Origin: Megaustenia siamemsis
Lineage: Eukaryota > Mollusca > Gastropoda > Stylommatophora > Ariophantidae
Length of the DNA: 64,000 nucleotides
Direction: 5' to 3'
NCBI GenBank assembly: GCA_032433765.1
Contig: JAVIAB010000156.1
Coordinates: 87,354,269 to 87,418,268 of the forward strand
In this document: positions 25,084 to 37,432 of the stretch, piece after piece
Layout: the number at the start of each line of letters is the position of its first letter
How positions within the stretch are numbered: position 1 is the first letter of the stretch
Position numbers and translations under genes: made by a program
The notes under the pieces: model-generated
Database searches by the model: none
Told to the model about the DNA's origin: nothing
What the model saw: the letters and a program-made list of their open reading frames with translations, nothing else

Positions 25084-25479
25084 GTGAGACAAACTTGTCT
25101 AGTGTTGATTTACTTTATGAAAGTTTGTTAACAGAAGATAGATGTAAAATGTTTTAAATTTAAATACTGAACTTTTGTGACATAAGCGGTGAGGTTGTCT
25201 ACAATAAAATGTTTGACATTTTCAGCTACCTATAAAAGGGAACTCTTCAGAGAGCAGGCATTTGTTATAAGATCATCCACAAGTCACAAATATATAACTC
25301 CCTTCAACATAATCAAATTGCATGTACATTCTTGAATTACACTTCTTAAAGCTAGCAACATTCAGAGTTATTTTTTAATGTGAACATTATTATGATGTTT
25401 TTAAAATACAGTGGAGACTCACATTTCAAGCTTAATTCTATCCAGGAGGCTGTTTGAATTGTTCAAAGTCAAATTCAAT
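25084..25479. other. Intron sequence after exon B
   Basis: AT-rich and without a recognised element or gene. Confidence 0.5.
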
Positions 25480-27045
25480 TTTCTTTATTCATCATCATCA
25501 AGTAGGTGATCATGTCTCCACAATTTTTAATCTCAACAGTTATTTATATTTTCCTTTGTTGACCTATTGCCAAGCCATTCTCTTAAGCTGTCTGGTATCT
25601 TTTCTATTTGCTCCCCTCTGTCTCCTTGTCCCTCAGTTTTTCCAGTTGTTACAATATATTCCATCTGTTCCCTTCTCATTACATGGCCAAAAAATGATGA
25701 TTGTTTCTTTCTAATATTGGAAAAAAGCTCTCTCTTTCCTTAGGCCTCTTTCAGAATATTGTCATTACTCTTCGATAGCCGTCTATGGTATTCTCAACAT
25801 TTTTCTGTAAAACCACATTTTTACAGCCTCCAGTGATTTTCTTGTCGATTATCCTATTATCTATGATTCACATCCTTATGTTAAGACTGGCTCTACATAA
25901 CACTTAAGAACTCTTTTTCTTGTTTCTATTGTCAAAAATGAATTGCACAGTATCTTTCTAATTTTTTGGAAAGCTGCTCATGCCTGAGCAATTCTGCATC
26001 TCACCTCTGTTGTTTTAGTGCCACTTGGCCTTATGTCTTTTGGCATGTGCTGTAGCTGTTATGATTGGGATTGCAGCTGCCTTTCTTTGTTTGGATCCTT
26101 TAATGAGACGAGTTTTAAATCGGGTGATTCCACTGGCACGGGCGGTTGAGCAATTATGGATTTTAATTTGTTTGCAGCGATACTGGGGCCTTCAGCTAAC
26201 CTCTGTTGTACATTTACCATCTGATGTTAACATTGTTCCCAGATATTTAAATTCATATACTTGTTTCAATATTGTTCCACATGTCTTTACTGTGCATTAC
26301 GGTGATGTCTTTTTCTTTGTTGTTACCATTACTTCTGTCTTTTTGCTATTAAGGCTGAGTCCTTTATTTTTGGTTTCTGTCACTATAATGTCTAACATTT
26401 CTTGTAACTCATTTTCACCTTTAGCGCTCAAGAGTGTATCATCAGCATACCTTAGATTTTTTATTTTATGACCTCCGATTGTTATTCCAGGCATGTCCTT
26501 ATGGATCTTAAAATAATCTCACTATACATATTAAACAAATCTGGCGACAGCACACAACCTTGCTTAACACCCTGTTTTATTTGTTGAAACATTCCCAATT
26601 GATTTCCAGTTCTTATGGCTGCTGTTTGTTGCCAGTACGTTCTTTTTTATTTTTAGATCTTTGTTGTCTACGTTTATGCTTTATAAAATTTTGATTATTT
26701 TTTGGTGCTTTACTTTGTCAAATGCTTTGGCATAATCTATGAAACATAGGTGTAGATCTGTTTTCACCTCCATAGCTCTTTCTACGAAAGATCTTATGAT
26801 GTATATGTCATTGCTCGTTTATTTACCACCAAAAAAAACCACACTGTTTATCACTAATTTCTGGACTGATTTTGTTTCACACTCTTTGCTTGATGATTCT
26901 TATTAATATCTTAGTCATGTAACTCCTAAGGCTTATTGTGCGATGATCGCATTCCATGGCACCAGATTTCTTTGGTAGAGCTATGAATATTGATTTCAGC
27001 AGGTCTTCTAGTATATATCTGCTGTTGTAGATATCATTTAGTTTA
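25480..27045 (-). pseudogene. RTE-A-like retrotransposon, C-terminal half, with inserted element
   Basis: The minus strand carries the palm and tail of an RTE reverse transcriptase. A clear segment is 26297-26494, MPGITIGGHKIKNLRYADD followed by TLLSAKGENELQEML, with the catalytic YADD intact. Towards 27045 the protein reads back to the RT fingers in decayed form. At the 3' side it ends near 25480 with a CATCATCATC tail and a GTAGGTGATCATG block. It is interrupted at 26014-26198 by a small insert. Stops and frameshifts make it inactive. The left and right ends lack clear duplications. Confidence 0.85.
26014..26198. mobile_element. Unnamed short repeated insert, shorter copy
   Basis: A 185-bp insertion in an RTE reverse-transcriptase gene, flanked by the 11-bp direct repeat ACCTCTGTTGT (26003-26013 and 26199-26209). 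It matches the right part of 19549-19948, sharing TTGGCATGTGCTG, ATTCCACTGGCACGGGCGGT and ACTGGGGCCTT. It has no coding content. Shared orientation and one shared end suggest a retroelement truncated at the other end. Confidence 0.75.
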
Positions 27046-29108
27046 CAGGAGTGCACAAATCATAGGGGAATTATGCTACTATTAGTGCCAGGAAAAATAT
27101 TAAGCAGAATCATTCTGGAAAGACTAAAAGAGGCCATAGAGAAACATTTGAGAGATGAACAAGTAGGTTTTAGGAAGAACAGATCATGTGCTGATCAAAT
27201 AACTACCCTACGTATAATAGTTGAACAAAGTTTAGAACTACAGTCCCCACTTTATATTGGATTCATAGATTACGAAAAGGCATTTGATAAGACAGAGGAA
27301 TGCTTTGGAAGTTGCTGAGTCATTACGGAGTCCCCACAAAGTTTATTAAACTGATAAGAACAATGTATGAAGGAATGAAATGTAGTGTGGTGCATGAAGG
27401 GCAGCTTACAGAAGCTTTTGAAATAATAACAGGAGTAAGGCAGGGATGCCTTCTATCTCCATTTTTCTTTCTACTGGCCATAGATTGGATTATGAAAATA
27501 ATTCAAAACAGCAGAAATGGAATCCAGTGGTCATGTATCAGGAGGAAGTATTCGTTGCTTGGATTGAGATTTCTTGATGTTAATTTGAACTCGGACAGCT
27601 GGTGAATCAGCTACTATGATCAGCTGCTCGCTGCCCTGGTCTCTGGTCGTGCAATATGACAGGCGACACACTGTCGCCCGGACCTTACTTGACACCTGGA
27701 GCTGGTCAAGCACGAGATCGCTTGCTTGGGAAACCCGATACGTTATAATGTGTTCTGTGTTAGAGTATATTTACATGACATTACATGACCAATGTTTGGT
27801 AATGAGGTCATTCACATGCTGCCCAGTAGCAATGTTACTGGGCCCTAGGCTCCTAGACACTTACTTATCTACTCACATTTAAGCGGAAACCGTTCCCCAT
27901 TGAACAGCCTCCTCCAGTCTAAAACTAACACACGTATTCTATTCGTCTCGTGGACTTTAATTCTCTAGACCAGGGATGGCCAATAAGGTGCCCGCGGGCC
28001 ACGTGGCCCGCAACATCCTTTTTTTTGGCCCATGGCGGATAAAAAAATAAAATCAGGTTGCATTGAGCAAAATGTCCTGGGTAAAATTGATTAAAAATTT
28101 GTTACATTAACTTCTACCGTGGAGAAAGCTAACTCAAATATTCCCTAGTAGTTTGTTTAAAATAAAGTATAATTATTGGTGGAATCATCCGAGGTAAATC
28201 AAAGAAGAATAATAGTACAAGTAGACCTATGTTTAACACTTGGAACACTCTTGTAGTTAGCTTAACGTCACCTTCCCGTCATTCCCGACCCATCCTTTTT
28301 TCCGTTTGGTCATCCTACGATTGACTGACACAAAGGAAGAAGCCGACGAATGGTTATAGAACCGACTCTCGGTTCGGTGAGTTCAAACAGTTTCCGCCAA
28401 GAAATACTGTCAGTCACCCACCTCCTCCTCCCAAACACATTCACCCCACAATTATTTTGCTTTCAGTTTCTTTCTCTCCAATCCTCTTTTCATCAGTCAA
28501 AATTATATATCCGATCTGATCATTCTGATTTTGTCGAGTTACAGTGAACAGTTCCATTTTTAACAGGAAACAGTGCTATTGTTGTAATCTGTGTTTTCAT
28601 TGTCTGTTGCTTCGGTCGTGGTATAATGTGAGCAATAAACGTCAATTAAATGAAAAAATCAGATTTTTTCATGAGAATGGGAACATGACTTTTTATTTAT
28701 CAACAATTAGGATAGCAAACAGCAATGCCTTGTGTGTTTGCAACTGTTGTCTGTAAATAAAGAGTATAAACTTAAACGGCATTACACACAGCACCATGCC
28801 GCTAAATACAAGAACTACATTGGTACAATACGTTCTACACTTGTGTATGATTTGAAAAAAAAGTTAGTGCTCAGAAATCTGTTTTTACTACATTAACAAC
28901 AAAACAAACAAGTTCCTTAATGGCATCGTTTATTGTAAGCGCAGAGATAGCGAAATATTAAAAATCATTATGCGATGGTGACTTCGTAAAGCGTTGTTCT
29001 ATTAACATGGCGCATGCATTTGGGGAAGAAAAAATTGCCAGTCATTTTGAGAGCGTTCCACTATCAAAATAGACAGTCATTAGAAGGGTTGAGGAAATAA
29101 GTTCTCAT

Positions 29109-30355
29109 CTATCTATCTATCTATTGACCTTTCCAGCCGTAGTGGGCCCATAGGGCGTAGACCAAGATACTCCTTCTCTGAATTTTTATTTTAGCAGTTT
29201 TCAATTCTTTTAAAGATATTTTATCAAATCTCGCCATTTGTCTCTGTTCTGTGCAAGCAGCCCTATCTCATTGAGGGAGCCGATTCCTGCTGCTCTTGCC
29301 TCGCTCATAAATGTTCTTCTCAGTGTCTCTCTGGGTCTTCCTCTTTTTCTCTTACCTGTTGTTTCCCACATGAGGGCTTGCTTTGCTATTCGGTTATTAT
29401 CTCTTCTCATCACACGTCCAACATATGACCATCGTCTTTTCTTTATTAGTGAAGATATTAGTGGTTGATTGGCGATTTCTCTAATTTCCTTGTTTGTTTT
29501 GAATTCGTTCCACGATATACCAAGTATTCTCCTTAGACATTTATTTTCGAATGCATTCAACTTTGTTTCTATATCTCTTGTTGTTTTCCAGCTTTCACAC
29601 GCATAAGTAAGGGTTGATAATACATTTGATTTGAATAGTCTAAGTTTTGTGTTTGTGCTGATGAGTTTTGATTTCCACAACTTTTCAAGGCTTCTGAAAG
29701 ACATTGCTGCTTTAGCTATTCAGATTCTAATTTCTTTACTTGTATCCCCTTCTCGATCAATGTGACTTCCAAGATAGATAAAGTGATCGATCTCTTTCTG
29801 TATCAGGTCTCATTATCATCATCGAGTGCCCTCTCCGCATCGAAGGTTGGCTACCATGGAGCGCCATTCCACTCTGTCTCTTGCTTTGATGGTGCAGATT
29901 GCCATAGGCTGACTTGTCCATCTTTTGATGTTACTCGTCCATGTTAGTCTTGGTCTGCCTCTGCCTCTTTTACCTTGTATTTTCCCATCTAATATTACTT
30001 TTATTAGACTGTTGTGTCTTTTAACATGACCGAAAAATTTCATTTGTCTTGCTCTAATTGTGTTAGGTAGTTCTTTTTTCATTTTTAGTTGTTTTAAAAC
30101 TTCTTCGTTTGTTTTCTTTTCTTTCCATCCAATTCTACCTATTCTTCTATAAATTCACATTTCAAAGGCTTCAATTTTCTGTTCTGTTTTCTGGTCTAAT
30201 GTCCATGTTTCTGCAGTATCATGTATCAGGTCTACGTTTCATTAACAAAATCGTTTTTACGATAGCGGTTTGTTAAACCTCTGATCAACGGTTCTATACC
30301 AAGCCGTAGAAAAATAATTCCTCCATTTTGGAAACAACCGGAAATGGAAAGATAT
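29109..30355 (-). mobile_element. RTE-C retrotransposon 3' part inside the hAT element
   Basis: Flanked by the 12-bp duplication ATAAGTTCTCAT (29097-29108 and 30356-30367) in the hAT transposase gene. The minus-strand frame 29210-29704 encodes 164 residues of RT tail: SFRSLEKLWKSKLIS, LTYACESWKTT, LRRILGISWNEF, RRWSYVGRVMRRDNNR and KRKRGRPRETL. The 3' end has a (TATC)n or (GATA)n tail preceded by the CCAGCCGTAGTGGGCCCATA block. It is itself split by an RTE-B piece at 29811-30222. 5'-truncated and inactive. Confidence 0.9.
29811..30222 (-). mobile_element. RTE-B 3' end nested inside RTE-C
   Basis: Flanked by the 11-bp duplication GTATCAGGTCT (29800-29810 and 30223-30233). The minus-strand frame at 29819-30082 reads KRHNSLIKVILDGKIQGK, RGRGRPRLTWTSNIKRW and RDRVEWRSMVANLRCGEGT, the RTE-B C-terminus also seen at 46384-47253. 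It has an ATGATG-type tail. This is the youngest layer of the nest. Confidence 0.92.
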
Positions 30356-31671
30356 ATAAGTTCTCATATATCTAGTAAATTAAAGAGTGTCGTTACAAAT
30401 TCCGCTTACTTTTCTCTGGCTTTGGATGAATCTACTGACATATCAGACACAGCACAACTTTTAATTTTCATAAGAACTGTCTCAAAAGATTTTATTATCA
30501 ATGAAGTGCTACTATCTTTAGATTCATTGCATAATATGACCAAAGGTCAAGACATTTATGACTCAGTTATGAAAGTTGTTAACGGCATCGGTGACATAAA
30601 GAGACTTTCAGCAATAGTGACTGATGCGCTAAGTCAATGTGTGGTACTCAAACAGGTTTAGTTGGATTATTAAGGAAGGCTGGAATCCATTGCCCAGCAT
30701 TACATTGCATTATACACCAGGAGGATGTTAATAATACGTCCAGGAGGACGTGGAGGATGTTATGAAAACTGTAATAAAGTGTATGAATTTAATAAAAGGT
30801 GAGAATTGGGCTTTGACACACCGACAGTTTATAAATTTTTTATCAGAAGTTGAGGCGGATTATATGGCAATTTAGTGCTCTACACACAAGTACGCTGGCT
30901 AAGCAGAGGGAATTGTTTGTGGCGGTATTTTTGCTTTGAGAAACGAGATAAAGCAGTTTTTAGAGAAACATGATACCAACAAAGAACTGATCAGAAAAAT
31001 GTCTGATCCACATTTTAACAGCATATTGGCCTTTTTAACTGATATCATCCAGCACATGATTGAACTCAACGTGAAGCTACAGGGATGTTCCCAAACAGTC
31101 TCAGATTTGATAGGACACCTAGATGGATTTATAAGTCATCTAAAAGTTTTTAGATTTACCCTGGTCAAAGAAAACTTCATTCATTTTCCTTTGTGCAAAG
31201 AATTGATTGAGGAGCGCAGTGACACTGATTTCAAATTTTCTGTATTAATGTTAGACAATCTATTGGAGCAATTCAATGAACAATTTTCTGACTTCAGTGG
31301 TATACGACCACAACTGGCATTGTTTAACAACCCCATGAAGTGTGAAATCTTCCAACAACATGACACTTTTCAGTTGCAGTTATGTAACCTCCAAAGTGAC
31401 CCCTTTTTCCACAAGATGCAGATAGTTGACTTTTGGAAACTTGTGCCACGGGAAAAATATCCCACATTGAAGTGATTTCAGTTTGAAAATTACTTCTATG
31501 TTCGGAAGCACATATATATGTGAATGTGCTTTTTCAACAATAAGGCAATTAAATCGTCACACAGAAACCGACTCACTGATTCAGGATTTATTACAAATAT
31601 CATCATCATCTTTAAACATTGACTTTGATGAACTTGTTGCTACACATGAACGTCCACATTGTTCTCATTAA
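30344..31671 (+). pseudogene. hAT transposase, catalytic and dimerisation regions, broken
   Basis: The first frame (30344-30661) has AYFSLALDESTDISDTAQLL, the first catalytic aspartate region of hAT transposases of the GTF2I-repeat/ZBED-like group. A second frame (30936-31475) covers the helical insertion domain (IKQFLEKHDTN, FLTDIIQHMIELNVKLQG, then QLQLCNLQSDPFF). A third (31483-31671) carries the C-terminal hAT dimerisation motif, SMFGSTYICECAFSTIRQLN. Three frames with stops in between, and the split N-terminus, make it non-functional. It would cut and paste hAT ends in an intact element. Confidence 0.9.
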
Positions 31672-34600
31672 GGTTTGTTACATGTCAACTTTAAAATGAC
31701 CTAACTAAAACATGTTTGTTAAACAATATAAATAGCAACTTTTTTTCATTTTTATAAATCAACTAGGCATTTTTAACTCCGTTGCAACAAAATGATTTAT
31801 GTAAGCAAATAATGCTGATAAATAAAAAAAATATTACCTTAAAACAAATGCCAAGTTTATTTGTATTGATGTTGTTATGTGTGTGGCCTGCCACAAAAAA
31901 AATAATTAAAAAGTGGCCTGCCATTTGAAAGAAATTGGACATCCCTGCTCTAGACACTCCTAACCTAATCCTCGAGGTTTCATCTATGACTGTTTAGAAC
32001 TCTTTACATCTGACGATTCTTAGTCTACACTTAGTTAATCACTGCTTACTAAGTTGGCTATGATTAGCCCCTAAGGCTATACCTACGCGTGTGTCATCTG
32101 TAATGTGCTCTTAGAAAAATCCTCCCGTTTCTTTGTGTCTCACCTTTAAATATTTGTCGGCTCCTCCAATCAAATCGTTCCACGTGTTTAATTTTTCAAC
32201 TAATACACCCCTTCAAATCTCAAGATAGTCTGTTTCATATTTTTCTCCACTTTCTCGTGGACTCTATCATTTACGGTTGCTTGTCGGCTATTTCAGAACT
32301 CATGCTATACACCCCCGCAATTCTCGTGGTATCTCTCCTATTTCTTTAATTTCACGTGGTGTCTCTCCCCCCACGTCTACAGTCACTGACCAAGCAACTT
32401 GATGATTTAGACTTTGCTGATGATATAGCTCTCCTATCACACAACCATCAACAGATGTAAGATAAAATGAGCATACTTGATGAGAAATCACAACAGATGG
32501 GACTGAAAATAAATAGAGATAAAGACCAAATTATGAGAATTAATGCAGTTAGCAATAACCAAATAAAAATAGGAGAAATACCTCTACTAGACATACAATC
32601 TTACATATATCTGGGCAGTAATATAGACAAAGAGGGAGGAACAGAAAATGATACCAAAATAATGATATCAAAAACAAGAAGAGCATATGTTGCACTGGGA
32701 AACATATGGAAGTCCAAAGAAATTATGTTACATACTAAAATAAACATTTTCAACTCCAGTGTTAAGTCAGTCTTATTATATGGCAGTGAAACATGGAGAA
32801 CATCTAAAATGACAATCATGAAGATACAGACTTTCATTAATGGATGCTTACGCAGAATAAAAGGATGGAAATGGCAGAACAAAATCACTAACATAGAATT
32901 ATGGAAATGTACCAGTCAAATACCAGTGGATAAAGAGATACAGCAAAGATAATGGCGCTGGATAGGCCACACACTAAGGAAGCCAACTGAGAGTATTGCA
33001 CAACAGGCCCCTTTTTTTGGAATCCCCAGGGAAAAAGATAAAGAGGAAGACCAAGGAATTCTTGGAGAAGACAGATAGAAGCAGAGATGAAGATGATGGG
33101 GAAGACATGGAATGATCTTAAAAAAATGGCAAGAAACAGAATGGCTTGGAAAGTGTTTGTTGAAGACCTATGCTCCACAGGGAGCTGAAAGGTGGAATAA
33201 GTAGATATTCAATCTTCTTCTTCTTTCCTTCCTCATCTGCCTTTCAGCGTCGAGGGGAGATATAATTTGCAGTCTTTTGTTCTTCTGTTTGCCTCTGCTG
33301 CTGTTATGTTTCCTAGTGCTTCTAATATTCCATTGACCCATCTTTTTCGTGGTCAACCCTTGGGTCTGGTGTTCTCACAACATTTGTTGAAGGCTCGTTG
33401 TGTTGTGTTTTGTTCTTTCTGCCTTGTCACATGGCCAAACCATTTTATTTGTTGTTTCCTTATATATTCTATGGCGGGAGCTATTCCTAGCTTTTTTCTC
33501 AGTTCTTCGTTTCTGATCTTATCTCTCAGACTATTTCCTGTCATTCGTCTAACACATTTCATCTCTGTAGAGGTTATTTTTCTTATTGTCCTTGCATCAA
33601 GGGTCAGGTCTGGCATTGGTAGCACAACGTTGAGATGAAGATTGTATTGTATAGCGCTCATTTTGCCTCCAGAATTATTCCCTTGTTGGACAATAGTGGT
33701 GATAACTATCCGATGATTTGACAATCTTTGTTGCATCTTGATTCTATCTCTGCTGTTTGAGAATTATCGTTTGTCATTAGACTTCCTAGGTATTTGAATT
33801 CCTCTACTTGTTTTAGTTGTCTGCCTTCTATAGTTATGTTGATGTTCTGTTTATTTTTGGCGACATTCATGACTTCCGTTTTGTTGATGTTGATTTTCAT
33901 GTTGTATTTTGTGCCTGAGATGTTGAGTTTGTTTAAGTGTTCTTGTAGGTCTTCTATTGTTTCATGTATTAGTGCCTGGTCGTCTGCAAATAAAAGCTCG
34001 TTGATCTCCTCTGTCTCTGATGGGTTGGCTAGCATGCATATATGGTCCATGTATATAATAAACAGTAGAGGGGATAGTACGCACCCCTGTCTTACACCTG
34101 ATCTAACTTTGAAGTAATCTGTGTAGCCTGCTGCTGTTGACGTAGAGACTTTTAATAAGGTTGGTTAAATGTTGGCTTACTCTGTATGTTGTTAGTATCT
34201 CCCACAGTTGTTCTCTGTTTACTCTGTCGAATGCTTTTTCCTGGTCAATGAAGGCTATGTATAAGTTTTGATTGTGTTCTGTCATTTTTTCTGCAAGCTG
34301 TTTAAATGTGAATAGTGCGTCGGTACATCCTCTGTTTTTTCGGAACCCCATTTAAGAATCGCTTAACTGTAGTTCTATTATTGGTCTCAGCCTTTTTCCC
34401 AAGATTTTGGCGTATAGCTTTCCTACATGGCTGAGAAGAGATATACCTCTATATTGATTGCAGTCTCTTTTGCTACCTTTCTTTTTCCATATTGGTATCT
34501 CTCTCTCTCTCTGCGATCAAGACTCAATCAGAGTAGGATTCTAGACTCTCTCATGAAGTCAGCTGTCTGTTTAAGCGAATCGATTGCCCCATACAGTTTC

Positions 34601-34848
34601 TCCTCCAGGGAGGTGGGCGTGGACCAGATTGCTCTTCTCAGGTCCATGTACTGGGGGCAATCCTGTAGAACATGATTTGTAGTCATATTGTCCAGTGTAC
34701 AGTGGCATAGGCTGATAGTTCCTATTTTGAATTTGGTGAACATGTGATTTCTCATTCTATTGTGGCCTGTGCGTAGGCGAAGTATGATGACTTGATCCCT
34801 CCTTGATAGTTGGTGGTATCCGTCATTCTCGTTATGTTTTGGGTGTTC

Positions 34849-35589
34849 TCATTTCCATTTTTCATGGAACTGACCCTTGAGAATGGATTTGGCTTCATCA
34901 TAACTGAGCGGATGGTTCTCCTGTGGCAATCTCCCTCCCTCATTAGCCAATCTGTCTGCGCGTTCATTCCCGTGCATATCACAGTGTGATGGCATCCACC
35001 GAATGACCACTCTCTGGAAGTTATTGCATAGTTGGTCCAGGACAGCCCTCAAGTCATCTAGCCCACCGCTCTTGGGGCTCCCTAGAGCTGACAGTGCATC
35101 AGTCAGAATCACCAATTTATTGTGCATGCTACTTTTGTGTTGAGCAGCCAGTGTTGCCGCATCTCCAATGGCCCCAGCCTCTGCTTTAAAGTTGCCTGAG
35201 AATTTTCCAGTAGCTATTGACCTGGTGATCTTGTCCTGATTGTTCAGCGTCAAGAACACACCTCCCCCTCCATTTCTGGTGGCATCTGTAGCAGAGCTAT
35301 CTGTGTACATGTAGGACCAAGAGTCCTGTGGGCAGGCATTGTGTATGTGTTTCTCTGCTACGTGTTTTCTTTCCATGTCCGATTGGGTGCCTTTTTTCAT
35401 GATTCCTGTTATATTTTCCTGAAGTTCTGGTATTTTATGTTTTCCATGAGGAGACATATCAGATGGGCCCAAGGGTTTCGATATTGTTTGGGAAAGCACT
35501 GGGTCTCCAGTAGCCAGTTCATTGGCAATTGCAGCGAAGTTGCTCCTCCCCAGTCGTACAATTCCGGAACCAGACATTCCTTGGCGCAT
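34849..35589 (-). pseudogene. RNase H domain of the I-type LINE
   Basis: The 246-residue frame contains an RNase H fold of the retroelement type. The four catalytic acids can be placed: D in YTDSS (about residue 95), E in KAEAGAI, D in LTDALSAL and D in HGNERADRLA. It would remove the RNA strand after reverse transcription. It overlaps the end of the RT frame (35409-36293) in a different frame, so a frameshift separates the domains; it is a pseudogene as it stands. Confidence 0.88.
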
Positions 35590-36293
35590 GGGGCGGCCAA
35601 AAGCCCTCTATATCTCTCCGCCTGTTGCAATACCCCAGTGACCCGTCTGTCATCTAAGGGTTGTAAACCCGTTACTGTTTCTAGAGTCTTGATAGGTGTA
35701 GATTTCATAGCACCAGTGATGACACGGGCAACCTGGCTCTGTGTTCTGTTAATTTTGCTAAGGTGTGTTTTGGAAGCCATAGCCCAGGCTGTGACTCCAT
35801 ACTCTAGAACTGTCTGACTCTTCCTACGTATAGTCTTTTCAAAATATTGCTGTCTGCCCCTCCAGTCCGTTCCGTCCAATCTCTTCATAACGCTTGTTCG
35901 TTTTCTGGCCTTCATCCCTGCTCTGTCCATCTGATTTTTCCAAGTCATTCTGCGATTCATGGTGACACCAAGACATGCTGGGCCGTGGTCAATAGGGAGT
36001 GTATGGTCTTTTATCTTCAAATTTGCAGAGAGTGTTTTTCTTGATAGGCTGAAAATTGTATATGAAGTTTTCCTTTCGTTGATTGCTAAGAACCAGGTGT
36101 TCATCCACTTTTCAAGTTCACCTAAGGCATCTTGCATCCTGGGTCCAGCTACCGACATACTTTCCTCGCGTGCCCATAATGCCAGATCATCTGCATATAT
36201 TGCTGAGTGTGTTCTGGGTAGAATGTCCATTACGATGTCATTTATGAAAATTAAAAAGAGTGTTGGGGGACAAGACTCCGCCTTGTGGGACAC
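35409..36293 (-). pseudogene. Reverse transcriptase C-half of the I-type LINE
   Basis: The frame has FLIFINDIVMDILP, then the intact catalytic IYADDLALWA, the thumb (YTIFSLSRKTLSANLKI, CLGVTMNRRMTWKNQM) and a connection with LEYGVTAWAMASKTHLSKIN and ARVITGAMKSTPIKTLE, all typical of I-type LINEs. The upstream RT (36294-36627) lies in a different frame within the open segment 36238-37062, so one frameshift near 36260-36290 breaks the gene. Confidence 0.88.
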
Positions 36294-37432
36294 CTTGCTC
36301 GATAGAGATCTTCTTACTTAGTTGACCTTGAACTTGTACTCTGGCCGTTCTAACCTGAAGGTATTGAAAGACCCAATTGAATAAATGACCCTGGATGCCA
36401 AGTCTAAATAGCTTGTTCTTTAAACCCTCTCGCCAAACCCTGTCAAAAGCCTTCTCCCTGTCGACCCACACTGCCAGTGTGTGTTTCTTTTCTTGTAGAG
36501 CATCCTCTATTTCCTGTGCAATGTAGGTGACCAGGTCATCAGTTGATCTAAGCTGACGGAAGCCACTTTGTTGTGGTACGATTTGTTGTTTTGTCTCCAA
36601 ATGCCACATGTCTTCTGTTAACCAGCCCCATATTGGTATGATGATTGCCTGTTGCCAGTCTTCTGGGGCTTGTTGTTGGTGCCATGCTGTATTAAATATT
36701 CTGTGCAGCCTTTGCATTCCTTTTTCTCCTGCTGCTGCTATTATTTCTATTGGTATGTTATCTATCCCCGGTGCTTTATTTTTTGGTGCATATTTGATTA
36801 CTTCTTCGATTTCCTCTTTGATGATGTTGGGTTCAGTATTTGTGAGTTCTAGCGTGCTTTTTGTTGTCTTATTGGTAGTTGGTATGTTTAACAGGTCTTC
36901 AAAATATTCTTTCCATCTCTCTTGCATACATTGGTTATTTGATATTGGCTGTCCATCTTTGTCATTTATCAGCTCGGTAGGATCATGGTTTTCTTTTCTC
37001 GCTCTTGTGGCTTTTACTGCTTTGTAGAAATCTCTTGTGGCTGTCTTGAAGTCCCTGCTCATGTTTTGTCCGACACATCATTCAATGTTTTTGTTATTAT
37101 CGCTATTCCAAAATCATCCATGGCTTCAATCTCTTCTTTACTTATAGTATTTGGCCCAGGAGCTTTTCCTGCTGATATATTGCGCAAGGCATCTTCCACT
37201 TGTTCTCTGATTATTTCTGGTCCTTCCCTATTATCCTTAATATTTACTTCCGTTTGTTCATCATTATACAGATATTTAATGCTTTCTGTCCATCATTCCC
37301 TTAGGCTTTCTTGCTCAATCAAGTTTTCCTTCCTTTGATCTTAAAAGTCCAGTTTTTAATTGCATTTTTCTTCCTGTTAATTCTTAAGGTAGGGAACAGG
37401 CAAATAATTGCAATGCTGTGGTAAAGTTGGTA

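Larger units (their letters stand above)
27971..31947 (+). mobile_element. hAT DNA transposon, split by RTE insertions
   Basis: The ends are inverted: CAGGGATGGCCAA at the left and, reverse-complemented, CAGGGATGTCCAA at the right. The 8-bp duplication CTCTAGAC at 27963-27970 and 31948-31955 is the hAT hallmark. The interior encodes a degraded transposase: an N-terminal part near 28620-28760 (RQLNEKIRFF) and the catalytic and dimerisation parts at 30344-31671. Left-end sequence GGTGCCCGCGGGCC matches the usual hAT/Charlie style. Insertion of RTE-C and RTE-B at 29109-30355 splits the gene. Confidence 0.93.
27534..32381. mobile_element. Solo LTR, split by a hAT element
   Basis: Removing the hAT element leaves an ~860-bp sequence that begins TGTATCAGG and ends CGTCTACA. 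The 4-bp direct repeat GTCA flanks it (27530-27533 and 32382-32385), inside the RTE-D reverse transcriptase. TG...CA ends, a 4-bp duplication and no coding domain fit a solo LTR of a Gypsy-like or related retrotransposon. Orientation and family cannot be set from this sequence. Confidence 0.8.
27046..33204 (+). mobile_element. RTE-D retrotransposon, split by a 4.85-kb insertion
   Basis: The left part (27046-27533) encodes RT fingers and palm: RNSFRKNRSC-like FRKNRSCADQITTLR, FIDYEKAFD, HYGVPTKFIKLIRTMY and GVRQGCLLSP, with a frame change near 27300. The right part (32382-33204) resumes at LDDLDFADDIALLSHN, the catalytic FADD, through YLGSNIDKEGG, LYGSETWR and LRRIKGWKWQNKITN to the C-terminal tail. 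The break is exactly a 4-bp target duplication, GTCA, around the solo LTR. The 5' half of the element is missing. Frameshifts and stops show it is dead. Confidence 0.88.
34499..36627 (-). mobile_element. I-type LINE with RNase H, 5'-truncated
   Basis: Inserted in RTE-E with a 12-bp duplication CCATATTGGTAT (34487-34498 and 36628-36639). On the minus strand it encodes RT (SGFRQLRSTDDLVTYIAQEI, VDREKAFDRVW, QGVPQGGVLSP, YADDLALWA) followed by RNase H (YTDSSATDA, KAEAGAIGDAA, LTDALSAL, HGNERADRLANEG). The C-terminal RNase H and the order RT-RNase H place it in the I superfamily (I/Nimb-like). The 3' end has a (CT)n or (GAGA)n tail. RT and RNase H are split into overlapping frames, so it is a recent but dead copy. 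Confidence 0.92.
33205..37065 (-). mobile_element. RTE-E retrotransposon, split by an I-type LINE
   Basis: The minus-strand right part (36640-37062) encodes the RT start (KNKAPGIDNIPIEIIAAAGE, then QQQAPEDWQQAIIIPIW). The left part resumes at 34486 downwards through MGFRKNRGCTDALFTF, FIDQEKAFDRVN, LLFADDQALIH with the catalytic FADD, FKYLGSLMTND, VRRMTGNSLRDKIRNEE and IKWFGHVTRQKEQ. The 3' end near 33205 has a TTCTTCTTC (GAA)n tail. The inserted I-type element lies between a duplicated CCATATTGGTAT. Frameshifts make it inactive. Confidence 0.9.
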
